NCBI RefSeq assembly: GCF_001557875.1
Contig: NZ_LNRF01000002.1
Location: forward strand, 248,001-312,000
Direction: 5' to 3'
DNA from: Vibrio splendidus
GTDB taxonomy: Bacteria; Pseudomonadota; Gammaproteobacteria; Enterobacterales; Vibrionaceae
Length of the DNA stretch: 64,000 nt
Shown: piece after piece, positions 18,714 through 26,620 of the stretch
Layout: each line of letters begins with the position of its first letter
How positions within the stretch are numbered: the stretch's first letter is position 1
The notes under the pieces: model-generated
The model's input: the letters and a program-made list of their open reading frames with translations, nothing else
Told to the model about the DNA's origin: nothing
Databases searched by the model: none
Made by a program: the position numbers and the translations under genes

Positions 18714-19046
18714 TTATGCGTTTCGAGGGCCAAACATAATAATCGCCATACCAAGTAGTGCAACTGAGCCACCGACCAGATCCCACGTTGTCGGCTTTTC
18801 GCCATCAACAAGCCACAGCCATATCAGGGCAACAGAAATATACACTCCGCCATAGGCCGCATAAACACGCCCTGTCGCGGTAGGATGAAGCGTCAATAAC
18901 CAAGCAAACAACGCCAGGCTTATCGCAGCAGGAATCAATAACCAAATGCTCTTGTCTTCTCTCAACCAAAGATAAGGTAGATAACACCCTACAATCTCGG
19001 CGACCGCCGTAAGTACAAAAAGACCGACCGTTTTAAATTCAATCAC
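18714..19046 (-). CDS. ynfA: YnfA-family (UPF0060) small membrane protein
   Basis: A 110-aa protein with four membrane segments, a size and motif match to Ynf[14 protein letters not shown] near the start, [14 protein letters not shown] in the middle and [17 protein letters not shown] at the end. The family resembles small multidrug-resistance-type transporters, but its role is not settled. It is transcribed toward the RND operon and ends at the shared terminator. Confidence 0.9.
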   Translation of the reverse strand: MIEFKTVGLFVLTAVAEIVGCYLPYLWLREDKSIWLLIPAAISLALFAWLLTLHPTATGRVYAAYGGVYISVALIWLWLVDGEKPTTWDLVGGSVALLGMAIIMFGPRNA

Positions 19047-19116
19047 AACTTACCTTTATCTGTTTAAATGAGAATACCCTCTGGCGTCTAGGGCCGACAA
19101 ACGCAATAACCAGTGC

Positions 19117-19413
19117 CTAGGAGTTAGACGCTTCGTTGCTGTCTGTATCTACGGTTTTGATCAGAGGACCAGCACACTCGACAAAATCACCGATATCGAA
19201 AGTACCTGGCGCATCGGCTCCGCCCGTCACACCAAAACTGCCTTTCACCGTTGGATCCTTCTTAGTCTTATCTACGTCTAAAATGATCTCTACTTTATAC
19301 GTGTGACCGTCAGGAAGGAGTTTGGCACACTCTTCCAGTGTTGAAGCGGTAGCACTCATGCTGAAACCGAATAAACACACCGCAAGTACACTACTTTTCA
19401 TTTTCAACATCAT
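19117..19413 (-). CDS. Small secreted protein of unknown function
   Basis: A 98-aa protein with a signal peptide of about 23 residues ending ATA/STL. The mature part has two Cys (near residues 29 and 79) that could form a disulfide, and an acidic C-terminus. AGAGG precedes the start. I do not recognise the family. It stands alone between ynfA and the DUF3291 gene. Confidence 0.6.
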   Translation of the reverse strand: MMLKMKSSVLAVCLFGFSMSATASTLEECAKLLPDGHTYKVEIILDVDKTKKDPTVKGSFGVTGGADAPGTFDIGDFVECAGPLIKTVDTDSNEASNS

Positions 19414-19517
19414 TAAACCTCTCGAAGACTATAGAAACATCATACCAATAATCGACTCATCTTCACGGGAACTGCCATAAAACGTCCAAAAAACATAACG
19501 TTGGTTATCTATGAACG

Positions 19518-19967
19518 CTATTTTGGCGCTTCTGACTCTGTAAAATTGGTTTTAAAAGTGAAGGCATACGGCGTATCACCGATTTCTCTGAGGTGTTCAA
19601 GTCGCTCTATCGCTTCTTCGAGTGTCGGAATATGGTCTTCTTCGATCCACCAAAGAACATAAGTATCTTCCGGTAAACGATGAAACCAGTCCCCCTTTCG
19701 ACGCATGAAATCACGATGATGTGTGCGAAACATGAAGTTCTTTAACGAATCCACAGAGTCCCACACCGACATGTTCACAATCATATTAGGATCATCGAAA
19801 GCTTGGATGTTGGTGGCGTCACCAGATTCATCTTTCAGGCGCCAAACGAACCCTTCACTGCTTTCTGCGATTCCATTAACCAACTCTAAGTTATCGACAA
19901 ACTCTTTGATTTCTGGCGCATCTAACGGGTATTTCGCCAGAGCGATATTCAACTGGGCTAATTTCAT
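19518..19967 (-). CDS. DUF3291 family protein
   Basis: A 149-aa cytosolic protein resembling DUF3291 (a ferredoxin-like, antibiotic-monooxygenase-type fold). MKLAQLNIA begins the protein, and NMSVWDSVDSLKNFMFRTHHRDFMRRKGDWF with YVLWWIEEDHIPTLEEA is the family core. The biochemical role is unknown. Ribosome-site-like AAGGAAG lies upstream of the start. Confidence 0.85.
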   Translation of the reverse strand: MKLAQLNIALAKYPLDAPEIKEFVDNLELVNGIAESSEGFVWRLKDESGDATNIQAFDDPNMIVNMSVWDSVDSLKNFMFRTHHRDFMRRKGDWFHRLPEDTYVLWWIEEDHIPTLEEAIERLEHLREIGDTPYAFTFKTNFTESEAPK

Positions 19968-20031
19968 AACATTTCTTCCTTGATAAATTATGAGTAGAAA
20001 ATTTCAAACGTGCCGACTGATACGAAGCAAA

Positions 20032-20313
20032 CTAAAGAACAGCCACGCCCTCAACTTCAATCACAGAGTTAACATTAGCGCGTTCGATTATCTTGAGTAA
20101 CGTTGTTTGGATCAGTTCATTATCTCGGATTTCAGTTTCACAAGAAAAACGTTCTTCTTGAACACCATCGCCCTCACCCAGCATAAATTGAACTGCGACT
20201 TCCGTTGCGAGATCTTTGGTCGTACCGTAGTACGCTAACGTGATTTTTGGGTATCCGTGGTCGCCTTTTTTAACTTGCTTTGCGATACGTTTCTTGGCTT
20301 TATCTAAATTCAT
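20032..20313 (-). CDS. Conserved hypothetical protein (93 aa)
   Basis: A 93-aa soluble protein: a basic N-terminus (KAKKRIAKQVKKGDHGYPK) followed by an alpha/beta region with no cysteines. AAGGAAG precedes the start. I cannot name the family or a function with confidence. Confidence 0.6.
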   Translation of the reverse strand: MNLDKAKKRIAKQVKKGDHGYPKITLAYYGTTKDLATEVAVQFMLGEGDGVQEERFSCETEIRDNELIQTTLLKIIERANVNSVIEVEGVAVL

Positions 20314-20507
20314 ACAACTTCCTTTTAAGTCTGAAATACAAGGTGACTAGAACACCTTTTTAAACGGTAAGCAATACAATCAGCGTTGGTTATAGAGATT
20401 CCCTAGTCTCTTGATACTAATCAAGATGGTACAGTCTTAGCGCTTTAAAGAGTGATAGCTAGAACACAGATAACCAGTTTAAAAAATATAATGACAGCGC
20501 GTAAGAG

Positions 20508-20912
20508 TTACGCGCCAAGAAGCGGTAGATGTTTTCGTTGTTGATAAGTTAAGGCTAACTCTAAGCACTGCTTGATTGGTGCTTTGGGAAGTGGTTCAGT
20601 CAGTTTCAAGACGATTGCACGATTACCTTGAAATACCAATGTGCCATCGTGCAATTCTCTGAATGTGTCGACTAGCTTCGTTTGGCAGTTAAAGAACAAG
20701 TAATAGTTGTTTGGCGATTTTAATTTCCAATCGATTCGAATTGGACTGCCCGTCTTAACGCTGTAACTCGGCTCGCCCCATTTCAGAGACTCTTCGACTT
20801 CACCTAATTCCAAATCAGATGAAAGCTCAAAGATTAATGAACGCAATTCGTCAAGCCGAGCTCGAACATCAGCGGGATACTCGTCGAAATGTGTTTTGAT
20901 TGCTTTGTCCAT
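20508..20912 (-). CDS. DUF1801 family protein
   Basis: A 134-aa protein of the YdhG/DUF1801 fold. The N-terminal helix YPADVRARLDELRSLI, the ESLKWGEPSYSVKTGSPIRI segment and YLFFNCQ match the family. Its molecular role is uncharacterised. GGAGG precedes ATG 20912. The 180-bp gap after it toward 20314 shows no gene. Confidence 0.8.
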   Translation of the reverse strand: MDKAIKTHFDEYPADVRARLDELRSLIFELSSDLELGEVEESLKWGEPSYSVKTGSPIRIDWKLKSPNNYYLFFNCQTKLVDTFRELHDGTLVFQGNRAIVLKLTEPLPKAPIKQCLELALTYQQRKHLPLLGA

Positions 20913-21015
20913 TGAACCTCCGATTCACTTGTTGCGATATTAAAGTGTACTCACTTAAAGCATAGAACCTTAAACATTAGCCCAACTCAAAACAAAAAAT
21001 GCCAAGCCTAATAAA

Positions 21016-21480
21016 TCATTTTTCGGTTATCTGTTCGTTAGCGGTTTTCAAGGCTAGCTTTAAACCGTCTGTATCCTTACAACCAATGTAAACATGCTTT
21101 CCATTGTTTAGGCTTAACTTCAGCGCTGAACCTATCGATGCATTATACAACCAGCCATCGCTCAGCATTCGGATGCCAATACCTTGTTACCACTTGCTTT
21201 GATAGAACGATGCATCGGTAATGTCTGACACTTCTACATTCTTACGCCAAAAGCCAAAGCCGAAATACCAGCTTAGTACATTGTCTTTGACCTCAATGGT
21301 CATGGAGAAAAAGAGCAAAGCAATTAAACCATTGATGGCGTGAGCGATTAATGTCCCGGGGTTATTATCCGAGGTAACGACAATGAAAGCACTTATCGCA
21401 ACAAGGATGAGCAGCAATCCCTTGTTGAATTCCTTACTATAAAACACAGCGACAACTCCTATAGACAACGAACAACCCAC
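21016..21480 (-). pseudogene. Membrane/PH-like hypothetical gene broken by an in-frame TAA
   Basis: The first part (21480 down to 21190) encodes 97 aa: two to three membrane segments, then VLSWYFGFGFWRKNVEVSDI. After TAA at 21187-21189 the same frame continues without a break for 56 codons (QGIGIRMLSDGWLYN...NGKHVYIGC...) to TGA at 21016-21018. The downstream part looks like the normal C-terminus of this protein type, where a Tyr-Gly/aromatic-GIR segment follows a Trp. TAA therefore most likely replaced a Tyr codon by one base. Either it is a young pseudogene, a sequencing error, or the short form is made. Confidence 0.8.
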
Positions 21481-21494
21481 TAACTAGCCAACAG

Positions 21495-21902
21495 TTATCT
21501 TACTGCAGCCTTTCTAAATAGTCGTAGCAAGTAATGCAGGCATACTCCCACAACCAAACCAAGTAGCATCGCCTTGATACTACCAACCCAAAGTATCAAG
21601 CCAGAATAACCTTGTCCCGGACCTAAGCCTTGTTTATTAATCACACCGACAAACATAAAACCGTTCCACAGCACATGCAGTGAGGCTGTAAATCCATGCA
21701 CACAAATTGCGACGGTTCCAAGTAACTTGTGCCTGTTAATGACAGGTGCGCCACAAAAGATGACAACAAGCGCAAAGGTCAAAATCAGAGGGCCCGACAG
21801 TACGAAAGTGAGTGTGATTACTTCAACGTGGCTCTCTGTTCCATAACTGTATGTACAAAATACCATTGTCATTGAAAACAAAGCGAAATGAGTGCGAACC
21901 AT
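21495..21902 (-). CDS. Membrane protein of unknown function (135 aa)
   Basis: A 135-aa protein with four probable membrane helices: about 4-22, 26-50, 58-82 and 100-125. The short basic tail RLFRKAAVR would be cytoplasmic. The family is not recognised. It lies directly upstream of the broken gene at 21016-21480 with a 14-bp gap and may have been co-transcribed with it. Confidence 0.6.
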   Translation of the reverse strand: MVRTHFALFSMTMVFCTYSYGTESHVEVITLTFVLSGPLILTFALVVIFCGAPVINRHKLLGTVAICVHGFTASLHVLWNGFMFVGVINKQGLGPGQGYSGLILWVGSIKAMLLGLVVGVCLHYLLRLFRKAAVR

Positions 21903-22122
21903 AGCGTTCTATTCATTGGGGTTCCCTGCCTTATAGTGGGTTTAGGACAAATTTGATAATCGACAGGAAGAACTAATTACCAAAAATACGGCATGAGAAA
22001 TGCCCTTGTTACACTACTATTCGATGGACAACTCAGACTTTCACAAACCCAATGTAACGTGAGACTTAGAACACAAGCTAGATAACAAAAACGCCACTCA
22101 CCTTCGCGCCTGACTGCATACC

Positions 22123-22605
22123 TTATTGAGCTTGCTGTTGAACCCAAATAACATTTTCATTTGAAGTGGGAACCTCAAACCAAGACCAAAACAGATCTAA
22201 CATTTCAGGTGTCATTTCATAAGACTTACCATTCAGTTCCGAGTTACGGCTAAATGCTCTCTCCTTACAAGTCTCAAAGGGAACATCGAGATAATGAACT
22301 TCGCTGTCCACACCTAGGTTTGATGCCCAGCTTGTAAAAGAATCCCGATCAGACTCACGCCAAAAACCGAAGTCAAAAATCACCGGAACACCCAAGGAAA
22401 ACAGCTGCATTGCAGAGTCCTTGAATAACCCTTGTAACGTAGCCAGCCGGCTATCAAAAACCTCACGCTCCATATGCTCGCCATACAAAGGAATCATCCA
22501 CTCATCAATCGAGAAACGAAAGGCGCCATGCTTTTCTGCAAGCGCTTTAGAGTAAGTCGTTTTACCCGAGCCAATAAAGCCACATACGAAATAGATTTTA
22601 GTCAT
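22123..22605 (-). CDS. P-loop kinase-like ATP-binding protein
   Basis: A 160-aa P-loop protein of the AAA_33/zeta-toxin-like small-kinase group. Walker A is GFIGSGKTTYSKAL at about residues 9-22, followed by SIDEWMIPLYGEH and a Walker-B-like VIFDFGFWRESDR; ETCKERAFSRN probably forms the lid. It could phosphorylate a small molecule or an antibiotic, but the substrate is unknown. The start overlaps the 3' end of the 22602-22808 gene by 4 bp, so the two are coupled. Confidence 0.8.
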   Translation of the reverse strand: MTKIYFVCGFIGSGKTTYSKALAEKHGAFRFSIDEWMIPLYGEHMEREVFDSRLATLQGLFKDSAMQLFSLGVPVIFDFGFWRESDRDSFTSWASNLGVDSEVHYLDVPFETCKERAFSRNSELNGKSYEMTPEMLDLFWSWFEVPTSNENVIWVQQQAQ

Positions 22606-22808
22606 GATGCCCCATTAGTCTCCTTGTTACGCATGATTCTTTCTTTTAGAAGTGTACCAATACTGCTCACTACAAACGTAAAAGCAAACGCCACAAGTGG
22701 CTGATAGAAATCAAACGCACCATCCGTCATAAAAAAGTACTGATGAATGGCAACACCAAAGCCAACACCTAATGCGAGCTTCAGATTCTTGAAAATTCCT
22801 TGTTTCAT
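22602..22808 (-). CDS. Small membrane protein (68 aa), coupled to the P-loop kinase
   Basis: A 68-aa protein with two membrane segments (about 11-29 and 38-57) and a basic end (KERIMRNKE). GAGGGA lies 7 bp before ATG 22808; the ATG at 22814 is too close to it. It begins just after an attC-like site, so with the downstream kinase it may be a two-gene integron cassette. The function is unknown. Confidence 0.6.
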   Translation of the reverse strand: MKQGIFKNLKLALGVGFGVAIHQYFFMTDGAFDFYQPLVAFAFTFVVSSIGTLLKERIMRNKETNGAS

Positions 22809-22827
22809 ATCCATTCCCTCGTAGAAA

Positions 22828-22950
22828 GCAACACTATGTATAGGTGTGAGTAACTTTATGATCAGACCTTAAACCATTGTGACATAGACACTTAAAATGA
22901 AGTAAGCCGAAACGCCAAGCGTTGGGAGCCCGTCTTAAACACTTTGTATG
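22828..22950 (-). repeat. attC-like integron recombination site (cassette of the 22958-23365 gene)
   Basis: On the minus strand the outer core reads CATACAAAGTGTTTAAGACG next to the gene stop. The distal half reads ACTCACACCTATACATAGTG ending in TTGC. The inner CCCAACGC...GGCGTT pairing and the motif GTTTAAGA match the Vibrio attC sites further upstream. Both cores are degenerate, so the site may be decayed. Confidence 0.6.
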
Positions 22951-22957
22951 TTTTAAT

Positions 22958-23365
22958 TTATGGCGCTTTCGTTTCTATGTTTAACTGTCCTGCCAAACCG
23001 GCTTCACGATGAATGCTTAAGGCCTTGAACTCTTCCGACGACGTCATTTCAATAAGGGCTTGTCGTGATGGATATCTAACGATTACAAACGAATCCCAAA
23101 GGTCTTCAACCTGACCTAGAATTAGACCTGTAATTTCCGAATAGAAAATCACTTTTGCACCGTATTTCTCAAGAATCTTCGCCATTGGGTGACCATACAA
23201 ATCGTATGCTTCCCTACCCGTTAAAGTTGTCTCTCGACCATCTGCATATTCCGCTTTTTCTCGAAACTTAAACAAGTTTAACAAATGTATTTCACCAGAA
23301 TCAGGCGAAGATTTTAATCTTTCCATCTGGATATTTGATGGATAAAGTTGATTAAGAACTTCCAT
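22958..23365 (-). CDS. DUF1330-like protein (cassette gene)
   Basis: A 135-aa protein resembling DUF1330 and related ferredoxin-like dimeric alpha/beta-barrel proteins: IHLLNLFKFREKAEY, YGHPMAKILEKYGAKVIF and DSFVIVRYPSRQALIEM. GGAGGAAAA directly precedes ATG 23365, so the longer in-frame start at 23392 is rejected. It is followed by an attC-like site. No substrate is known. Confidence 0.75.
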   Translation of the reverse strand: MEVLNQLYPSNIQMERLKSSPDSGEIHLLNLFKFREKAEYADGRETTLTGREAYDLYGHPMAKILEKYGAKVIFYSEITGLILGQVEDLWDSFVIVRYPSRQALIEMTSSEEFKALSIHREAGLAGQLNIETKAP

Positions 23366-23397
23366 TTTTCCTCCTTGAACAGAAAAATTCAAACACG

Positions 23398-23446
23398 GTG
23401 AAACTTAATGCGTACTGAATAATTCTTAAGCAATTTATTAGCTCTT
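23398..23446 (-). repeat. Truncated attC-like half site
   Basis: Just after the stop of the 23451-23816 gene the minus strand reads CTAATAAATTGCTTAAGA, like the TAACAAA...TTTAAGA outer core of the neighbouring attC sites. The rest of the palindrome is short or missing before the next gene. It is probably a deleted attC. Confidence 0.4.
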
Positions 23447-23450
23447 GCAC

Positions 23451-23816
23451 TCATTTTAAGGTAATGCTGAACCTCTCATTGTTTACACCACCAATAAATA
23501 TAAGAGTTTCGAGTTGATCGTTACGCACCAAAATCGTTGTATTTATCTCACGACTTGAATTATTTGACTTATTTTCTAAGAGTACTAGCACATCTACTAT
23601 GTAATCTGTGTCTTCCTTAGTAACTGAGCCAGAAAATTCTACATTTTCATCGTCATTACTTCTCGTAATATCAAACTTTCTATCTTTCCGAATTTCCGCC
23701 GAGACAGATGAATCACCATAGGTCAAAGTCATTGATGTTGGATCTACACTTTGGCGACCTAAAGCACTAAATGCGACTAAAAGCATTGGGAGTATAAATT
23801 TTGATGAATATTTCAT
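23451..23816 (-). CDS. Secreted protein of unknown function (cassette gene)
   Basis: A 121-aa protein with a signal peptide (about 1-20, FSALG/RQS). The mature domain is probably all beta: alternating hydrophobic strands, acidic turns such as RSNDDENVEFSG, and no cysteines. No family is recognised. It begins about 30 bp after the R' end of an attC site split by an IS110 remnant. Confidence 0.6.
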   Translation of the reverse strand: MKYSSKFILPMLLVAFSALGRQSVDPTSMTLTYGDSSVSAEIRKDRKFDITRSNDDENVEFSGSVTKEDTDYIVDVLVLLENKSNNSSREINTTILVRNDQLETLIFIGGVNNERFSITLK

Positions 23817-23843
23817 TTTCTAACTTCTATTTATTTACACAAA

Positions 23844-23868
23844 GAGAGCTAACGCTAGTTTAAAAGGG
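23844..23868 (-). repeat. R'/L' half of an attC split by an IS110 remnant
   Basis: On the plus strand the sequence GCTAACGC followed by TAGTTTAAAAGGGGT matches the distal half of Vibrio attC sites (core GCGTTAGC on the minus strand). Transposase remnant sequence starts directly beside it. The other half is at 24198-24211. Confidence 0.5.
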
Positions 23869-24182
23869 GTATGAATGTGTGCCATGTTTGAACGGTAGCA
23901 AATACGCTCTCATTGGTTTCGCACCAATAACACGCGAAAGTGGGCGCTAAAGGTAAGCGCGTAATCCAAGGCGGTCGAGCGCAAGTACGCACAGTGTTAT
24001 ATATGGCAATGATGTCAGCCATGCAATGTAACCCCGTATTCAAAGCAACTTATACTCGGCTTTTAGTTGCTGGAAAGCCTAAGAAGGTCGCAATAATCGC
24101 GTGTGTTCGAAAGATGGTTGTAACCGTTAACTCTATGCTGAGAGATGGCGCCATGTGGGATGAAAACACAGCAAAAAACTAA
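23868..24182 (+). pseudogene. IS110-family transposase remnant (C-terminal part, frameshifted)
   Basis: One frame gives LNGSKYALIGFAPITRESG at about 23888-23943. The next frame gives GAKGKRVIQGGRAQVRTVLY, then CNPVFKATYTRLL and AGKPKKVAIIACVRKM to the stop at 24180. Together they are the C-terminal transposase_20 region of IS110 elements. Removing one G from the GGG at 23942-23944 joins the two frames. The N-terminal DEDD catalytic part is absent, so the element is dead. It lies opposite to the surrounding cassette genes. Confidence 0.85.
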
Positions 24183-24197
24183 TCATTGACGCCATAG

Positions 24198-24211
24198 TCG
24201 TTTGTTATATC
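24198..24211 (-). repeat. R'' core of the attC split by the IS110 remnant
   Basis: On the minus strand GATATAACAAACGA overlaps the stop codon of the 24210-24587 gene, as the TAACAAA cores of the other cassettes do. The matching half is found on the far side of the transposase remnant. Confidence 0.5.
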
Positions 24212-24587
24212 ACTCTAATAGGTACATGGGAGAATCTATCATCAAAGACTCCACCACTTCGAATGCCGCATGTTTCTCAGAAAATGTAGCACCTTCAGAC
24301 ATTCCTCTTAGAATTATGTCTCTCTCATGAGCAGAAACAATCACCGTTGTGAAAATTGCCTCTAGAATAGCGCTTGAAAACTGATATCCACGAGATGTTT
24401 TGATGTATTCGAATTCGTATAGTTTAGCAAGCGTCAGAACTTCTTTTACCGCAGAGCCAAGCCTATTTTTCACGTCGAAGCCATTGATAATTGCATAGTC
24501 TTTCATTGTTAGTAACGCTGGGTCTTCTTTGTGATCTTGCACTACTACACCAAAATCATCCCAACTTATAAACTCTATTTGCTTCAT
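24210..24587 (-). CDS. Hypothetical cassette protein (125 aa)
   Basis: A 125-aa soluble protein, acidic and apparently mixed alpha/beta: FISWDDFGVVVQDHKEDPALLTMKDYAI at the start, then helical GSAVKEVLTLAKLYEF. The family is not recognised. It sits between two attC sites with no other gene in the cassette. AGAGATATT precedes the start. Confidence 0.6.
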   Translation of the reverse strand: MKQIEFISWDDFGVVVQDHKEDPALLTMKDYAIINGFDVKNRLGSAVKEVLTLAKLYEFEYIKTSRGYQFSSAILEAIFTTVIVSAHERDIILRGMSEGATFSEKHAAFEVVESLMIDSPMYLLE

Positions 24588-24619
24588 AATATCTCTTACC
24601 TAAATCATGCTGCACTCAA

Positions 24620-24748
24620 TGATATATCGCCCTGTTAAGGTGTGAGCAACGCAATCCAAAAGCCGCCGAATACCACCTTAAACACGAAACCCAACGGTGG
24701 AATAAAAAATTCCATGCGTTGGGAATCTCTCTTAAATGCTTTGTTATC
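24620..24748 (-). repeat. attC integron recombination site
   Basis: On the minus strand: TAACAAAGCATTTAAGAG, then TCCCAACGCATGG, a 50-base centre, GCGTTGCTCACACCTTAACA, and GGGCGATATAT at the end. The ends pair as an imperfect palindrome with the Vibrio-type GTTGCTCAC...CTTAAC half. The TAA of the core lies just downstream of the preceding gene stop. About 60 bases in the middle are nearly identical to the site at 26328-26455. Confidence 0.85.
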
Positions 24749-24758
24749 ACTACAAGTG

Positions 24759-25469
24759 CTACTCAATGAATTTCAATACCGCCTGTTGGCTTAATTCATC
24801 AACACCTTGTTTGTGTTCTACAGCAAACTGTTTGATTTTTGTGTAGTTATCAACCGATACCTCATAGGAGATATTTACAGGGCTAGCATTAAATACTGGA
24901 ACAATTAAAACAGCTAAAACTATTGCGAAACCAGTCCATTTTGCCAATTCGCGTTTAACTCCACCTTTTCTGAGCTTTAAACCGACTTTCAATTGCGAGG
25001 ATACCAATGTTATAAGGAAAAAAAGTGCTGCATATAACAGAAATACCTTTACGTACTGCACATATAAATCACCTTTGCAAAATGACATTAGAAACGTAGA
25101 TACAGATAGTCCAAGCATCACCGAAACAGCTGGAGAACTAAACTGTTCTACTTTTGTTGACAAATGCTTGACTAAATTATCTAGGTAGTCTTTTACACAA
25201 GCTATGTTTACAAACTGATATAAGATCACCGAAAGAAACTGTACAATAAATATACACAGAATCGTATAAAAGGGTATATGGTCAAAAATTAATGAAGAAA
25301 ACAGACCACGATTTATGTGGTCTGGCAGGTATGAAGCTGCTTCCATTAGCAAACCAGATAAAAAGCCTAGAACGCCAAAGAACTTTAGGTCTTCAATAAG
25401 AATAAAAAAATAATTTTTAATGTAGTTACCAGTATCAACAATAGGCTTAGTTATAGAATCCAAAAACAT
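24759..25469 (-). CDS. Cassette-encoded polytopic membrane protein of unknown function
   Basis: A 236-aa protein with about five or six membrane helices (approximately 28-47, 62-85, 112-132, 136-160 and 178-195). A C-terminal soluble domain of about 40 residues (residues 197-236, VNISYEVSVDNYTKIK...) probably faces the periplasm. It has no recognised family, and its base composition is visibly more A/T-rich than the flanking core genes. It is a lone gene between two attC sites. Confidence 0.65.
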   Translation of the reverse strand: MFLDSITKPIVDTGNYIKNYFFILIEDLKFFGVLGFLSGLLMEAASYLPDHINRGLFSSLIFDHIPFYTILCIFIVQFLSVILYQFVNIACVKDYLDNLVKHLSTKVEQFSSPAVSVMLGLSVSTFLMSFCKGDLYVQYVKVFLLYAALFFLITLVSSQLKVGLKLRKGGVKRELAKWTGFAIVLAVLIVPVFNASPVNISYEVSVDNYTKIKQFAVEHKQGVDELSQQAVLKFIE

Positions 25470-25534
25470 TAACGTCTCTTTATTGTATTAAAAGTTACAT
25501 TATGCCTTTAAAAACAGCTAGTTGCCAATAGATA

Positions 25535-25660
25535 GTGCTAATGCCTTGCTAAGGTGCGGCTAACACCACTTAATCCGAGAAAAGCTGCCGTAATCACTAA
25601 AAAATTCAATTAAACCAAAAATGCTAAAGGTTACAGTCACTCTTCAGCAGTTTGTTATGC
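25535..25660 (-). repeat. attC integron recombination site
   Basis: On the minus strand TAACAAACTGCTGAAGAG overlaps the stop of the preceding gene, and the far half is GCCGCACCTTAGCAAGGCATTAGC. The pairing ACAAACTGC...GGCATTAG is imperfect, as usual for attC. The central part contains a long A/T-rich stretch. Confidence 0.75.
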
Positions 25661-26314
25661 ATTTTGAACGCCACACTCTTGATTTAACATACGTCCTAGG
25701 TCAATCAGCTGATTTTTGACCGTTAAGCTATGCTGAAGAGCTTGTATTGCCCACTCCTGATTAAAATGCTCGCCACCGTAAGCAAAGTATTCAATTACAA
25801 TGCCAGCCTTAGACTCCTGCAAAGAAAATTCTCTTTTGGGTTTGACTAAGTTCCGATGCTTAATTGTATTTACAAAGCCACTAACATACCTGTATTGATA
25901 ACTGGCTAAAACATGTCTTAGATTTGTTTTAAGTGGACTATCAGGCAGTGCATCAGCAATGTTATGAATATAACAAGCATGCACTGGCTGAGGTTCAGCA
26001 ATAAGTAGTATGTTCGCTAGCTGAGCAAAGATATCGTACATTGATCTCGCTATCCCCATCGCAGCTTGCAAGTGAGCTTGAGATTCAAGAACCTGATATT
26101 CAAGCTCAGTATTTATTTCTCTGTCGCAAAAAACCAAGTTAAGAGCAGCTTCCGGATCAGTTGTATCAAACTTTGCTAATCTTTCATAAGCTTCAGATTT
26201 ATGAAATTCATAGATGTCGATGGTTCTAGACACTGACTCTAAATAATCTATATAGATCTCACGTTTCTCACCAAGAGAATCAAGATGACTTTTTAGCTTA
26301 ATAAAGTTCCACAT
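25655..26314 (-). CDS. Cassette-encoded hypothetical protein (219 aa)
   Basis: A soluble, largely helical 219-aa protein with HIHN-like and HRN segments (VHACYIHNIADALPDSPLK, FVNTIKHRNLVKPKREF). The start is set at ATG 26314 because any earlier start would lie in the attC site; the stop codon itself overlaps the next attC. No family is recognised. Its layout is that of a classic single-gene cassette. Confidence 0.65.
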   Translation of the reverse strand: MWNFIKLKSHLDSLGEKREIYIDYLESVSRTIDIYEFHKSEAYERLAKFDTTDPEAALNLVFCDREINTELEYQVLESQAHLQAAMGIARSMYDIFAQLANILLIAEPQPVHACYIHNIADALPDSPLKTNLRHVLASYQYRYVSGFVNTIKHRNLVKPKREFSLQESKAGIVIEYFAYGGEHFNQEWAIQALQHSLTVKNQLIDLGRMLNQECGVQNA

Positions 26315-26327
26315 ATTTTTCTCGTAT

Positions 26328-26455
26328 GCATAACACCGCGTTAAGTAGTGAACAACGCCACCACGAAACCTAACCATACCACCATAAACACAAAACCCAA
26401 CGACGGAATAAAAAATGCCATGCGTTGGGAATCTCTCTTAAACGGTTTGTATGGA
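26328..26455 (-). repeat. attC integron recombination site (second of a tandem pair)
   Basis: On the minus strand the site begins CATACAAACCGTTTAAGAG and has TCCCAACGCATGG in the middle. It ends with GTTGTTCACTACTTAACGCGG, then TGTTATGC. It closely matches the site at 24620-24748. It directly abuts another attC-like palindrome (26456-26620) with no gene between them. Confidence 0.85.
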
Positions 26456-26620
26456 TAATAAGCACTCCAATCGGGTAAGGTGAGACCCAGACTTTAGCTG
26501 CAACTAAAGTTCTTCTATCTGGTAGTTCGATTAAACGATGGCTCCTCTATTGAGAGACCGGTAACAAGTACGAACGTCAGATAGAACTCCAAGCACCACA
26601 CTCGAATAGTCTTCTTGTTA
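26456..26620 (-). repeat. Long attC-like palindrome with nested hairpins
   Basis: The outer arms, CATAACAAGAAGAC next to the gene stop and GTGCTTATTATCC at the far end, pair imperfectly over about 28 bases. Inside, CAGATAGAA pairs with TTCTATCTG, CGAAC with GTTCG and CTCT with AGAG, all nested around a four-base loop. It is longer than its neighbours because of this extra structured centre. It contains no gene. Confidence 0.6.

Noticed and set aside
21903..22122. Possible further attC site (TAACAAGGGCATTTCTC on the minus strand)
   Set aside because: I could not find a convincing paired far half or a normal core, so it is not included in the cassette array.
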